Part shown: positions 1-8,719 of the stretch, one piece after another | Layout: every line of letters begins with the position of its first letter | Numbering within the stretch: position 1 is the first letter of the stretch | DNA from: Geodermatophilus sp. DSM 45219 | GTDB lineage: Bacteria > Actinomycetota > Actinomycetes > Mycobacteriales > Geodermatophilaceae | Length of the DNA stretch: 64,000 bases | Reading direction: 5' to 3' | Assembly: GCF_900104025.1 (NCBI RefSeq) | Contig: NZ_FNIQ01000009.1 | Location: 1-64,000 of the forward strand | Notes under the pieces: model-generated | Databases searched by the model: none | What the model was told of the DNA's origin: nothing | What the model saw: the letters and a program-made list of their open reading frames with translations, nothing else | Position numbers and translations under genes: made by a program

Positions 1-45
1 CGGCGGATACCCGCGTCGTCCCACAGCCCCTCCTCAAGGGGTCAG

Positions 46-276
46 GTGGCACGAAGATCCAACAATCGGACTCCACGAAACAAGGGGCGGACCAACGAGT
101 CAACCGAAGTCAAGGTCGTGCAGCACCGGCTCCGGCACGGCAGCGCCAAGACGACGCTCGACACCTACGGGCACCTCTGGCCGGACAGCGACGAGTCAGC
201 ACGGGCCGCCGTCGGTGCGGTGCTGGCGGCCCGTGCTGGGGACTCGTTGGGGACTGGCAGCGCCTCTCCGCAGTGA
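46..276 (+). pseudogene. Tyrosine recombinase (phage integrase) C-terminal remnant
   Basis: From about base 109 the frame encodes the end of a tyrosine recombinase catalytic domain: VKVVQHRLRHGSAKTTLDTY, then a GHLWPDSDE-type tail. In this family LRH..S.KTT...Y carries the last His/Arg-box residues and the nucleophilic Tyr. The Arg-I and Lys parts are absent: the preceding 30 or so codons are low-complexity and unlike the family, although the frame stays open to the left edge. A full integrase is 350-450 aa and this is 76 aa at most. It sits 27 bp beyond the 3' end of glnA, convergent with it. The call is a decayed integration relic. An intact gene upstream of the window, joined by a frameshift, is less likely. 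Confidence 0.6.
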
Positions 277-302
277 ACTTGCAGGTCAGCGCGGTGTGAG
301 AC

Positions 303-1736
<1,434 letters not shown>

Positions 1737-1770
1737 CGATCCTCCGGGAGTGGGCGGACAGCCGTGGCGA

Positions 1771-1776
1771 ACGTAC
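1771..1776 (-). promoter_or_regulatory. Candidate -10 of glnA
   Basis: TACGTT on the minus strand, 35 nt upstream of the glnA ATG. No convincing -35 is visible, as usual in high-GC actinobacteria. Confidence 0.35.
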
Positions 1777-1807
1777 GAGCGGGCGGTTGCCCTCGGGTGT
1801 CTCCGGT

Positions 1808-1823
1808 GTTTCAGGCCGGTAAC
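1808..1823 (-). promoter_or_regulatory. Candidate GlnR box upstream of glnA
   Basis: Minus strand reads GTTAC-CGGCCT-GAAAC, an exact match to the GlnR consensus GTnAC-n6-GnAAC known from Streptomyces and mycobacteria. It lies 72-87 nt upstream of the glnA start, where GlnR would activate transcription under nitrogen limitation. Site seen in sequence; binding inferred. Confidence 0.6.
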
Positions 1824-1887
1824 AACGGCACACGGCGTGTCGCCGTCCCGTTGCCGCCGGTCAGGCGGGCGGTCTGCGGGCGCCTCC

Positions 1888-1893
1888 TACGCT
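1888..1893 (+). promoter_or_regulatory. Candidate -10, leaderless RDD gene
   Basis: TACGCT ends 7 nt before the ATG at 1901, so transcription would begin at or next to the start codon. Confidence 0.45.
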
Positions 1894-1900
1894 GAGGGCC

Positions 1901-2320
1901 ATGGTCGGGGACGCACAGCCACCTTCTCAGGAGCGCCGGCGCGGCGCCGCACTGGGGCTGCCCGCCGAGGGCCCCGGCTCGCTGGCCCCGTTCGGCAGCC
2001 GCGTCGGTGCCTTCCTCGTCGACGCGATCGCCTCGGCGCTTGTCGCGGGGCTGTTCACCGCACCGGTGCTGCCCGGCAACTGGAGCCTGGTCGCCTTCGG
2101 GCTCATCACCGTGGCCACCCTCGTCGTCTTCGGGCAGACGCCGGGCATGCGGCTGCTGGGGCTGCGGCTGGCGCACCCCCAGGCGGGGCAGCGGCTGGCG
2201 CTGTGGCGGGCCGTCGTCCGCACGGCGCTGCTCGTGCTGCTGGTGCCCGCCCTGGTGGTGGACACCGACGGCCGGGGGCTGCACGACCGGGTCACCAGCA
2301 CCGCCGTCGTCCGGGATTGA
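1901..2320 (+). CDS. RDD family membrane protein
   Basis: A 139-aa integral membrane protein. A short polar N-terminus is followed by GSRVGAFLVDAIASALVAG, a hydrophobic helix, the GQTPGMRLLGLRL signature and a final helix ending in DTDGRGLHDRVTSTAVV. These are the R..D..D landmarks of the RDD family, whose function is mostly unknown; some members are linked to ion exchange. It diverges from glnA. A small membrane protein is annotated at the equivalent place in M. tuberculosis (Rv2219A), so this pairing is probably ancestral. Confidence 0.85.
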   Translation: MVGDAQPPSQERRRGAALGLPAEGPGSLAPFGSRVGAFLVDAIASALVAGLFTAPVLPGNWSLVAFGLITVATLVVFGQTPGMRLLGLRLAHPQAGQRLALWRAVVRTALLVLLVPALVVDTDGRGLHDRVTSTAVVRD

Positions 2321-2323
2321 CAG

Positions 2324-2382
2324 AGGAGCTCCTTGCCCCCCACCACTCGCGAGCTCGCGGCGGGGCCCTGCAGGGAGGCCGT
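2324..2382. repeat. GC-rich intergenic hairpin repeat R1
   Basis: Copy between two convergent genes, spanning ctccttgcccccc..gctcgcggcgg..cctgcagggaggcc. Inner stem intact, outer arms imperfect. Its right end abuts the stop codon of the minus-strand DUF4191 gene. See the repeat-family finding. Confidence 0.6.
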
Positions 2383-3224
2383 CAGCGGCGGCGGACCTGG
2401 CGCTGGCTGACCGACATCTGGCGGCCGCCGGGCAGCGGGCCGCCGGGGACCGGCATCCGGCTGCCGCCGAGCGCGGAGAGCCGCTTGCGCAGGGCGTTGA
2501 GCTCGGCGCCGGAGAGGTTGCGGGGCAGCTTCATGACGTGCGTGCTGAGCTTGCGCAGCGGCACCTGGCCCTCGGCGTCCCCGACGAGGAGGTCGTAGAT
2601 CGGGGCGTCGCCGGCGATCCGGGCGATCCGCTTCTTCTCCTGGGCCAGCAGCGGGCGCACGCGGGAGGGCACACCCTCGCCGACCAGGATGATGCCCGGC
2701 CGGCCGGTCACCCGGTGGACGGCGTCGAGCTGCGTGGTCCCGGCGACCCCGGAGGACACCTGCCAGTCGCCGCGCATGCCGTCGAGCACCCAGGCCGCGG
2801 CGCCCGGCTGACCCTCCACCTGGCGGTAGGCCGAGCCCTGCGCGCGGCGCCCGAACACGACCATCGCGGCCAGCGCGCCCAGCAGGACCGCCAGCGGCAG
2901 GAAGAGGAACGGCGAGCTCAGCAGGATGCCGATCAGCTCGACGACCGCGAACACCACCACGAAGGCGATGAGCATGAACCAGGGGAGCTTCGGGTCGTTC
3001 TTGCGGGTCAGCGAGTAGGCCTGCTTGATCATGCGGGCCTGGTTGCCGACCTTCTTGAGCCGGCCGACCTTCGGCTGGCCGTCCTTGCCGGCCTTCGCCG
3101 CGCCCCGGCCGGAGGCCGTGGCCCCGGTCGACCCGCTCCGACGACGGAAGCGGGAGCCGGGCCCCGTGGCGGCCTTGCCGGTGCCGGCGGGCGCGGGGGA
3201 GTCGCTGGGCCTGCTGCGTGCCAT
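2382..3224 (-). CDS. DUF4191 domain membrane protein
   Basis: A 280-aa protein with a basic, Ala/Pro-rich N-terminus (1-60), the conserved RMIKQAYSLTRKNDPKLPW segment, two adjacent transmembrane helices (about 85-135) and a soluble C-terminal domain ending in basic residues. This is the DUF4191 architecture, an actinobacterial family of unknown role that sits next to lipA in mycobacteria (Rv2219). The ATG at 3224 is preferred over an upstream in-frame start because TATCCT lies exactly where a leaderless -10 should be and earlier codons show no family similarity. Confidence 0.85.
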   Translation of the reverse strand: MARSRPSDSPAPAGTGKAATGPGSRFRRRSGSTGATASGRGAAKAGKDGQPKVGRLKKVGNQARMIKQAYSLTRKNDPKLPWFMLIAFVVVFAVVELIGILLSSPFLFLPLAVLLGALAAMVVFGRRAQGSAYRQVEGQPGAAAWVLDGMRGDWQVSSGVAGTTQLDAVHRVTGRPGIILVGEGVPSRVRPLLAQEKKRIARIAGDAPIYDLLVGDAEGQVPLRKLSTHVMKLPRNLSGAELNALRKRLSALGGSRMPVPGGPLPGGRQMSVSQRQVRRR

Positions 3225-3230
3225 GCCCAC

Positions 3231-3236
3231 AGGATA
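3231..3236 (-). promoter_or_regulatory. Candidate -10, leaderless DUF4191 gene
   Basis: TATCCT on the minus strand, 6 nt before the ATG; it decides the start at 3224. Confidence 0.5.
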
Positions 3237-3240
3237 GTCG

Positions 3241-3296
3241 GAGGACCAGCTGCCCCCCGCCGCTCGCAAGCTCGCGGCGGGCCCCTGCAGCAGGCC
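3241..3296. repeat. GC-rich intergenic hairpin repeat R2
   Basis: ggaccagctgccccccgccg...cggcgggcccctgcagcaggcc between the 3' end of lipA and the 5' end of the DUF4191 gene. Arms CAGCTG/CAGCAGG are only partly complementary; the inner GCCGC/GCGGCGGGC stem is intact. Confidence 0.55.
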
Positions 3297-3307
3297 GAAG
3301 GGCCTGG

Positions 3308-4273
3308 TTACCGCGTCGGGTTCAGACCGCGGGCCTCGACGGCCTGCTGGTAGAGCCGGCCGGCCCGGTAGGAGCTGCGCACAAGCGGCCCGGCCAGCAC
3401 ACCGGGGAAGCCGATCTCCTCCGCGGTCTGCTGGAAGCCGACGAACTCGTCGGGCTTGACCCAGCGGACGACGGGGTGGTGCCGCGGCGAGGGCCGCAGG
3501 TACTGGGTGATCGTGAGCAGGTCGCAGCCGGCGTCGTGCAGGGCCCGCATCGTCTCGACGACCTCGTCGGGCTCCTCGCCCATGCCCAGGATCAGGTTGG
3601 ACTTGGTCACCAGCCCGGCCTCGCGGGCGGCGGTGATCACGGCCAGCGACCGCTCGAACCGGAAGCCGGGCCGGATCCGCTTGAAGATCCGCGGCACCGT
3701 CTCGACGTTGTGCGCGAGCACCTCGGGGCGCGAGGAGAAGACCTCGGCGAGCTGGTCGGGCTCGGCGTTGAAGTCGGGGATGAGCAGCTCGACTCCGCAG
3801 CCGGGGAGCTGGGCGTGGATCTGGCGGACGGTCTCGGCGTAGAGCCAGGCGCCGCCGTCGGGCAGGTCGTCACGCGCGACGCCGGTGACCGTGGCGTACT
3901 TCAGCCCCATGGTGGCCACGCTCTCGGCGACCCGGCGCGGCTCGTCGGCGTCGAAGTCGGCGGGCTTGCCGGTGTCGATCTGGCAGAAGTCGCAGCGCCG
4001 GGTGCACTGGTCGCCGCCGATGAGGAAGGTGGCCTCGCGGTCCTCCCAGCACTCGTAGATGTTGGGGCAGCCGGCCTCTTCGCAGACGGTGTGCAGGCCC
4101 TCGCGGCGCACCAGCGACTTCAGCTCCGTGTACTCCGGGCCGGTCCTGAGCCGGGTCTTGATCCACTCCGGCTTGCGCTCGATCGGGACCTGGCTGTTGC
4201 GGACCTCGAGGCGCAGCAGCCTGCGGCCCTGGGGCTCCGCAGCGGAAGGGGTCGGGGCCACCGTCTCGCTCAT
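3308..4273 (-). CDS. lipA: Lipoyl synthase
   Basis: Radical SAM enzyme that inserts two sulfurs into octanoylated lipoyl domains. The 321-aa protein carries both [4Fe-4S] motifs: the auxiliary cluster CX4CX5C (C64, C69, C75 in [13 protein letters not shown]) and the radical SAM CX3CX2C (C90, C94, C97 in CTRRCDFC). The conserved late motif RSSYRAG near the C-terminus supplies the essential final Ser. Substrates encoded nearby are the E2 protein at 17.2-19.1 kb and, elsewhere, GcvH. lipB lies 7.4 kb away rather than adjacent, the gap being filled by unrelated genes. Confidence 0.97.
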   Translation of the reverse strand: MSETVAPTPSAAEPQGRRLLRLEVRNSQVPIERKPEWIKTRLRTGPEYTELKSLVRREGLHTVCEEAGCPNIYECWEDREATFLIGGDQCTRRCDFCQIDTGKPADFDADEPRRVAESVATMGLKYATVTGVARDDLPDGGAWLYAETVRQIHAQLPGCGVELLIPDFNAEPDQLAEVFSSRPEVLAHNVETVPRIFKRIRPGFRFERSLAVITAAREAGLVTKSNLILGMGEEPDEVVETMRALHDAGCDLLTITQYLRPSPRHHPVVRWVKPDEFVGFQQTAEEIGFPGVLAGPLVRSSYRAGRLYQQAVEARGLNPTR

Positions 4274-4281
4274 GATCGACC

Positions 4282-4287
4282 ACGGTA
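4282..4287 (-). promoter_or_regulatory. Candidate -10 of lipA
   Basis: TACCGT on the minus strand, 8 nt before the ATG, consistent with a leaderless or nearly leaderless transcript. Confidence 0.4.
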
Positions 4288-4300
4288 CCCCCGCAGACGG

Positions 4301-4330
4301 CAGCGCCCGCCTCGGTCGAGGCGGGCGCTG
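4301..4330 (-). terminator. Hairpin downstream of the 11-mer repeat protein gene
   Basis: Perfect 14-bp inverted repeat CAGCGCCCGCCTCG / CGAGGCGGGCGCTG with a 2-nt centre, just past the gene ending at 4352 and before lipA. No T-run. Confidence 0.6.
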
Positions 4331-4351
4331 CTGCTCAGGCGGGGTGTCGGG

Positions 4352-5545
4352 TCAGGACGCCGGGTTGCGCGGGTCCTCGGAGTCCGAGCCGACGCCGCCG
4401 GAGGCGGTCTGCGGCTGGTCGTTCGGCGAGGCCGTCGCGGTGTCCAGCGCCGGGTCGTCGGAACTGGTCGTGGCGGTGCCGGGGGTGGCGGGCCCGGGGC
4501 TCTCGGACGGGGCGTTCTGCTGCGCCCACGAGCCGGCGTCGGTGTCGGGCGGGGTCGCGTCCCCCGGGGTGGTCTGGGCGGTCGAGACGGTCTTGCCGGA
4601 GTTGCTCGGGGAGCTGGGCACGGGGTCCTCTCGGTAGCTGGGCACGGGCCCGTCGCCGGTGGGGGCGGGGGTCCACAGCTCGTCAGTACCCCGCCGACGG
4701 CGCAACACCACGAACACCGCGGCACCGATGCCCAGGACGGCGAGCAGCCACGGCCAGCGCCGCGGCCCGGACCCGACCGCGGGGGCACCCCGCCGCACGC
4801 GGGTCCCGGCCTCGGCGGCCTTCCGGGCCGCCTTCTTCTCCAGCTCGCGGCGGCGCTTGACCGCCTGCTTGCGGGCCTGGGCCGTGGAGGCGGTGAGCTC
4901 CAGGCGGCGCAGCTCCAGCTCGTCGCGGGCGCTGCCCAGCCCGGAGACGAGGGTCTCGCGGGTGCTGTCCAGCACCGGCGAGACCGCCTCGCGGGCGGCG
5001 AGCACCCGGGGCGCGGCGTAGGCCAGCGTGGCCGCCTGGGCGGCGGTCAGCCGCGGGACGACGTCCTCGGTGAGCGACCTCTGCGCCGCGTCGCGGGCGG
5101 CCTCGACCCGCGGGCCGAGGTCGGCGGCGGCCTTGGCGGCCGCGGCCTGGGCGGCGGTCACGGCGGCGGCCAGGTGGGGGGCGGCCGCCTCGCGGGCGGC
5201 CTCCACTCGCGGGCCGAGGTCGGCGGCGGCCCGGCCGGCCGCGTCGCGGGCCGCGTCCACCCGGGGGGCGAGCGCGTCGCGGGCTGCGTCCACCCGGGGG
5301 GCGAGCGCGTCGCGGGCCGCCTCGACGGCGGGCGCGGCCACGGCCACCGCGGCGGCGACCCTGGGCATGACAGCCCCCTTGGCGGCGTCCAGCGCCGGGC
5401 CGCTCGCCTCGCGGGCGGCCTCCACGCGCGGTGCCAGCTGCTCCGTCGCCGCCTTCCGGGCCTCCGCCACCGCCGTCCCGATGTGGACGAGGCCCTCCTG
5501 CAGCTCCTCGCCGATGATCTGGCCGTGCGTCTTCTTGCGGAACAC
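4352..5545 (-). CDS. Alanine-rich 11-mer repeat protein with a C-terminal membrane anchor
   Basis: A 397-aa protein, start set at the GTG at 5545 behind a strong GGAGGTG ribosome site. Residues about 15-240 are amphipathic helical repeats of 11 residues (APRVDAARDAL type), the periodicity of apolipoprotein and LEA-like surface helices. A Lys/Arg-rich coiled coil follows, then one transmembrane helix (WPWLLAVLGIGAAVFVVL) and a disordered Ser/Thr/Pro-rich tail. It resembles the DUF5324-type proteins of Streptomyces in layout; the role is unknown. A membrane-associated or stress-protective function is speculation. Near-identical 33-bp units at 5247-5330 show recent internal duplication. Confidence 0.7.
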   Translation of the reverse strand: MFRKKTHGQIIGEELQEGLVHIGTAVAEARKAATEQLAPRVEAAREASGPALDAAKGAVMPRVAAAVAVAAPAVEAARDALAPRVDAARDALAPRVDAARDAAGRAAADLGPRVEAAREAAAPHLAAAVTAAQAAAAKAAADLGPRVEAARDAAQRSLTEDVVPRLTAAQAATLAYAAPRVLAAREAVSPVLDSTRETLVSGLGSARDELELRRLELTASTAQARKQAVKRRRELEKKAARKAAEAGTRVRRGAPAVGSGPRRWPWLLAVLGIGAAVFVVLRRRRGTDELWTPAPTGDGPVPSYREDPVPSSPSNSGKTVSTAQTTPGDATPPDTDAGSWAQQNAPSESPGPATPGTATTSSDDPALDTATASPNDQPQTASGGVGSDSEDPRNPAS

Positions 5546-5663
5546 GGGATGCACCTCCGGTAGATCGTGTCGGCGGCCATCCTGCCCGCTCACCGCGGAC
5601 GGCACACCCCCGGGACGGATCTCCGGGACGGCGGCGGCGGACCGCCCCGGACAGCGTCGGCGG

Positions 5664-6200
5664 GTGCAGCTACGCGTCCTCACCGAGCCCCAGCAGGGCG
5701 CCACCTACGACGACCTGCTGGCCGTCGCGCAGCGGACCGAGGAGACCGGCTTCGACGCCTTCTTCCGCTCCGACCACCACCTGGCGATGGGCGGCGACGG
5801 CCTCCCCGGGCCGACCGACGCCTGGGTGACCCTGGGCGGGCTGGCCCGGGAGACCAGCCGCATCCGGCTGGGCACGCTGATGTCGGCGGCGACCTTCCGG
5901 CTGCCCGGCCCGCTGGCGATCTCGGTGGCGCAGGTCGACCAGATGAGCGGTGGCCGCGTGGAGCTGGGTCCCGGGTCGGGGTGGTACGAGGCCGAGCTCG
6001 CCCGCCGGGCGGCCGCGATCGGCCGGGACGTCGACGAGCTCCGCGCCCACGGCGCCGCGGGCACGCCCGCCGAGGTGGTCGACGTCCTCGGCCGCTACCG
6101 CGAGGCCGGCGCGACCCGGGCCTACCTGCAGGTGCTCGACCTGGCCGACCTCGACCACCTTGACCTGGTGGCCGCGGAGGTGGCCCCCCAGCTCGGCTGA
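5664..6200 (+). pseudogene. LLM-class (F420/FMN) oxidoreductase with internal deletion
   Basis: The first 110 residues are a normal luciferase-like monooxygenase N-terminus (LRVLTEPQQGATYDDLLAVA, FFRSDHHLAMGG, RIRLGTLMSAATFRLPGPLA, VDQMSGGRVELGPGSGWYEAE). The text then jumps directly to the family C-terminus (ARRAAAIGRDVDELRA, GTPAEVVDVLGRY, YLQVLDLADLDHLDLVA). Full-length relatives are about 280-310 aa; this is 178 aa, so roughly 120 central residues of the TIM barrel are gone without a frameshift. The junction is at 5988-5996. A working barrel is unlikely, so I call it a remnant, though it could still be translated. GTG start chosen because the family usually begins MxLRVxTEPQ. Confidence 0.7.
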
Positions 6201-6208
6201 CCCGGTCG

Positions 6209-8479
6209 CTACAGCTGCTGTAGCCGGACCGGCGTCTCCAGCCAGGCGAGGAGGGCGTCGACCGGCATCGGGCGGGCGACGGCGTACCCCTGGGCGGTGT
6301 CACAGCCCAGCCGGGCCAGGACGGCGGCGGTGTCGGCGTCCTCGACCCCCTCGGCGGTGAGGGTGAGGCCGAGGTCGTGGGCGAGCGCCACCGTGTGCCG
6401 GACGATGGCCGCCGCGCGCGGGTCGCGGCCGACGTCCAGGGTGAGGCTCCGGTCCAGCTTCAGCTCGTCGGCCGGCAGGTGCCGCAGGTACGCCAGCGAG
6501 CTGTAGCCGGTGCCGTAGTCGTCGATCGACGTCCGGACGCCCAGCCGGCGCAGCTCGCCCAGCACGGCGCGCCCGCGCTCGGGGTCGGCCATCAGGGTGT
6601 CCTCGACCAGCTCCAGGGTCAGCGCGGCCGCCGGGAGACCGTGGCGGTCCAGCGCGCGGGTGACCTTGGCGGGCAGGTCCAGGTCGGTGACGTCGGCCGC
6701 CGACAGGTTGACCGAGACCGGCACGCGGCGCTCCGGCCACCACCGGGCCGCCGCCGTCAGCGAGAGCTCCAGGACGGCGTCGGCCAGCGGGCGCAGCAGC
6801 CCGGCCTGCTCCGCGGCGGGCAGCAGGGCGGCGGGGGACAGCAGCCCGCGGACCGGGTGGTGCCACCGGACGAGGGCCTCGACGCCGACGACGCGGCCGT
6901 CGGCGAGGTCGACCTGCGGCTGCAGGTGGACGGCGAGCTGGTCGCCGTCCTGCAGCGCCGTCCGCAGCTCCTCCATGGTGTGCAGGCGGTCGCCGGTACC
7001 GCCGTGCGGGTCGGGCACGTAGACGCGCACGCCCTCCCGGCTGGCCTTGGCGGCGTACATGGCGACGTCGGCGCAGCGCAGCAGCTCGCTCACGGTCGCG
7101 GCAGGCACCGGCGCCGTGGAGACACCGATGCTCGCCCCGACGTGCAGCCGGGTGCGCTCGACGAGGAAGGGCTGCTGCAGCAGCTCGCGGAGCCGCTCGG
7201 CGGTCCGCTGCGCCTCGTCCAGCGCGACGTCCGGGAGCAGGACGGCGAACTCGTCGCCGCCGAGCCGGGCCAGGGTGTCGGCGCCGCGCAGCGCCCCGCG
7301 CAGCCGGGGGCCGACCTGGCGCAGCAGGCTGTCCCCGGCGTGGTGCCCGAGGCTGTCGTTGACCTCCTTGAACCCGTCGAGGTCGAGGAGCAGCAGCGCG
7401 GCCGGGTGGCGCGCGGTCGCGGTCCCGAGCACCCGGCGGGCGTCCTCCAGCAGCGCGCGCCGGTTCGGCAGCCCGGTCAGCTCGTCGGTCCGGGCCTGCT
7501 CGCGCACCTCCTGGAAGGCGCGGACCTCCCGGAACGTGATCGCGGTGCGGGCCAGCGCGGCGAGGACGCAGCCGATGGCGCACCAGCCGGCCACCGGGGA
7601 GAACGTGCCGCCCCAGCCGGCGGCGAGCACGACGAGGCTGGCGAGGACGCACACCAGCGGGACGGCCAGCACCCGCCAGCCGACGCGGGTGGAGAGGCTG
7701 CTGTCCGGCAGCTCGCGCCGGCCGGGTCGGCTGATGTGCGCCGCTCCGGCCATGAGGGAGACCCCGAGCAGCCAGCTGAGGTCCAGCGGTCCACCCTCCA
7801 CGTAGACGCCCTGGGTGGCCAGGTTGAGGAAGACGATGTCGCCGGCCAGGTTGGCGAGGATCCCGGCCGCCAGCAGGGAGACGGTGAGGTCCCGCCGCAG
7901 CCCGAGGATCGAGCCGAGGGCGACGAGCACGGCCAGCAGCAGCACGTCGGCCATCGGGTAGGCCAGGCTGGTGAAGACGGCGGCCGGATCGCCCTCCGTC
8001 ACCTCCAGGGCGGGACCGAGCAGGAGGCTGACGGCGACGGCGGCGCCGCCGAGGGCGCCGATGACCCCGTCGAGCCACATGCTCGCGTGGAACCGCGGCA
8101 CCCGTGTCCGGATCAGCCCGAGGAGGGCGACGTAGAGGGGCAGGTAGTAGGCGAGGTAGAACGCGTCGGCCACGGAGGGGAAGGGCTCCGGGTCCAGGGT
8201 GGCGACCACGAGCGTGTAGACGACGTTGCCCGCGATGCCGAGGACGAAGGCCAGGGACATCGCGGCCCAGGCCCCGCGCTCGGTCGACGACCGGCGCGCC
8301 GCGGCGGCGCAGACCACCGCGGCCCCCAGGTAGACGGCGTTGTAGAGCACCAGGTCGTAGACGACGCCCCAGGCCTCGCCGTCCGGCCGCCCCCACACCC
8401 CGGTCGTGAACAGCGCCAGGGCCCCCAGCGGGACCGCGAGCTGACGGCGCGATGGAGCGGCCGGCGGGGTCGATGGCAC
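6209..8479 (-). CDS. Membrane GGDEF-EAL c-di-GMP cyclase/phosphodiesterase
   Basis: A 756-aa signalling protein. Residues 1-310 hold about eight or nine hydrophobic helices forming a membrane sensor of unknown ligand. The GGDEF domain (about 325-485) has TDELTGLPNRRAL, an intact LGGDEF active loop and an I-site (RGAD five residues earlier) for c-di-GMP product inhibition. The EAL domain (about 505-750) keeps VEALVRWHHP, VNLSA, LELVED, IDDYGTGYSSL, LKLDRS, AEGVED and QGYAVARP, so the metal and catalytic residues look intact. Either activity may dominate. GTG at 8479 is preferred; the N-terminus is not certain. It converges with the LLM remnant, only 8 bp away. Confidence 0.9.
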   Translation of the reverse strand: MPSTPPAAPSRRQLAVPLGALALFTTGVWGRPDGEAWGVVYDLVLYNAVYLGAAVVCAAAARRSSTERGAWAAMSLAFVLGIAGNVVYTLVVATLDPEPFPSVADAFYLAYYLPLYVALLGLIRTRVPRFHASMWLDGVIGALGGAAVAVSLLLGPALEVTEGDPAAVFTSLAYPMADVLLLAVLVALGSILGLRRDLTVSLLAAGILANLAGDIVFLNLATQGVYVEGGPLDLSWLLGVSLMAGAAHISRPGRRELPDSSLSTRVGWRVLAVPLVCVLASLVVLAAGWGGTFSPVAGWCAIGCVLAALARTAITFREVRAFQEVREQARTDELTGLPNRRALLEDARRVLGTATARHPAALLLLDLDGFKEVNDSLGHHAGDSLLRQVGPRLRGALRGADTLARLGGDEFAVLLPDVALDEAQRTAERLRELLQQPFLVERTRLHVGASIGVSTAPVPAATVSELLRCADVAMYAAKASREGVRVYVPDPHGGTGDRLHTMEELRTALQDGDQLAVHLQPQVDLADGRVVGVEALVRWHHPVRGLLSPAALLPAAEQAGLLRPLADAVLELSLTAAARWWPERRVPVSVNLSAADVTDLDLPAKVTRALDRHGLPAAALTLELVEDTLMADPERGRAVLGELRRLGVRTSIDDYGTGYSSLAYLRHLPADELKLDRSLTLDVGRDPRAAAIVRHTVALAHDLGLTLTAEGVEDADTAAVLARLGCDTAQGYAVARPMPVDALLAWLETPVRLQQL

Positions 8480-8571
8480 ACCGTCTTCTCGGCCACCCGC
8501 CTCCCGGGCTGCACCCCGACGTCGCACGGGTGCCCCGAGCGGGTGAGATCGGGCCCGGGGCCCGCGCGCGG

Positions 8572-8577
8572 TAGGCT
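8572..8577 (+). promoter_or_regulatory. Candidate -10 for the leuS leader
   Basis: TAGGCT ends 7 nt before the GTG of the leader peptide, placing +1 at the GTG itself (leaderless leader). Confidence 0.5.
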
Positions 8578-8584
8578 CGACGTC

Positions 8585-8620
8585 GTGACCGGGCGGCTCC
8601 TCCTTCCGCGGCCGTGCTGA
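8585..8620 (+). CDS. leuS leader peptide with three consecutive Leu codons
   Basis: An 11-codon reading frame GTG...TGA encoding MTGRLLLPRPC. Its three successive leucine codons (CTC CTC CTT) lie 26 nt upstream of a strong intrinsic terminator, and leuS starts 100 nt further on. This is the classic layout of ribosome-mediated attenuation: scarce charged tRNA-Leu stalls the ribosome on the Leu run and favours an alternative RNA fold, allowing leuS to be transcribed. Attenuators upstream of leuS have been predicted in Streptomyces. AGACCC at 8625-8630 can pair with GGGTCT at 8663-8668, competing with the terminator. Peptide and hairpin are seen; the regulation is inferred. Confidence 0.7.
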   Translation: MTGRLLLPRPC

Positions 8621-8645
8621 CCTGAGACCCACCAGTCGGCACGGC

Positions 8646-8671
8646 GACCCCTCCTGCGTGAGGGGTCTTTT
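8646..8671 (+). terminator. Attenuator-type terminator upstream of leuS
   Basis: GACCCCTC (8646-8653), loop CTGCGT, GAGGGGTC (8660-8667), then TTTT. It is one of very few U-tailed hairpins in the window and lies inside the leuS 5' region, which points to attenuation rather than gene-end termination. Confidence 0.75.
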
Positions 8672-8719
8672 GCTGTCCGCCCCCGGTACGCGCACCCCGA
8701 GGACCCAGGAGCACCGACG

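Noticed and set aside
1-45. tRNA 3' end as integration target beside the integrase remnant
   Set aside because: cccctcctcaagggg does not extend into a cloverleaf and no CCA-adjacent acceptor stem can be drawn.
3225-3269. Earlier start for the DUF4191 gene
   Set aside because: Extra residues show no conservation pattern and a leaderless -10 points to the ATG at 3224.
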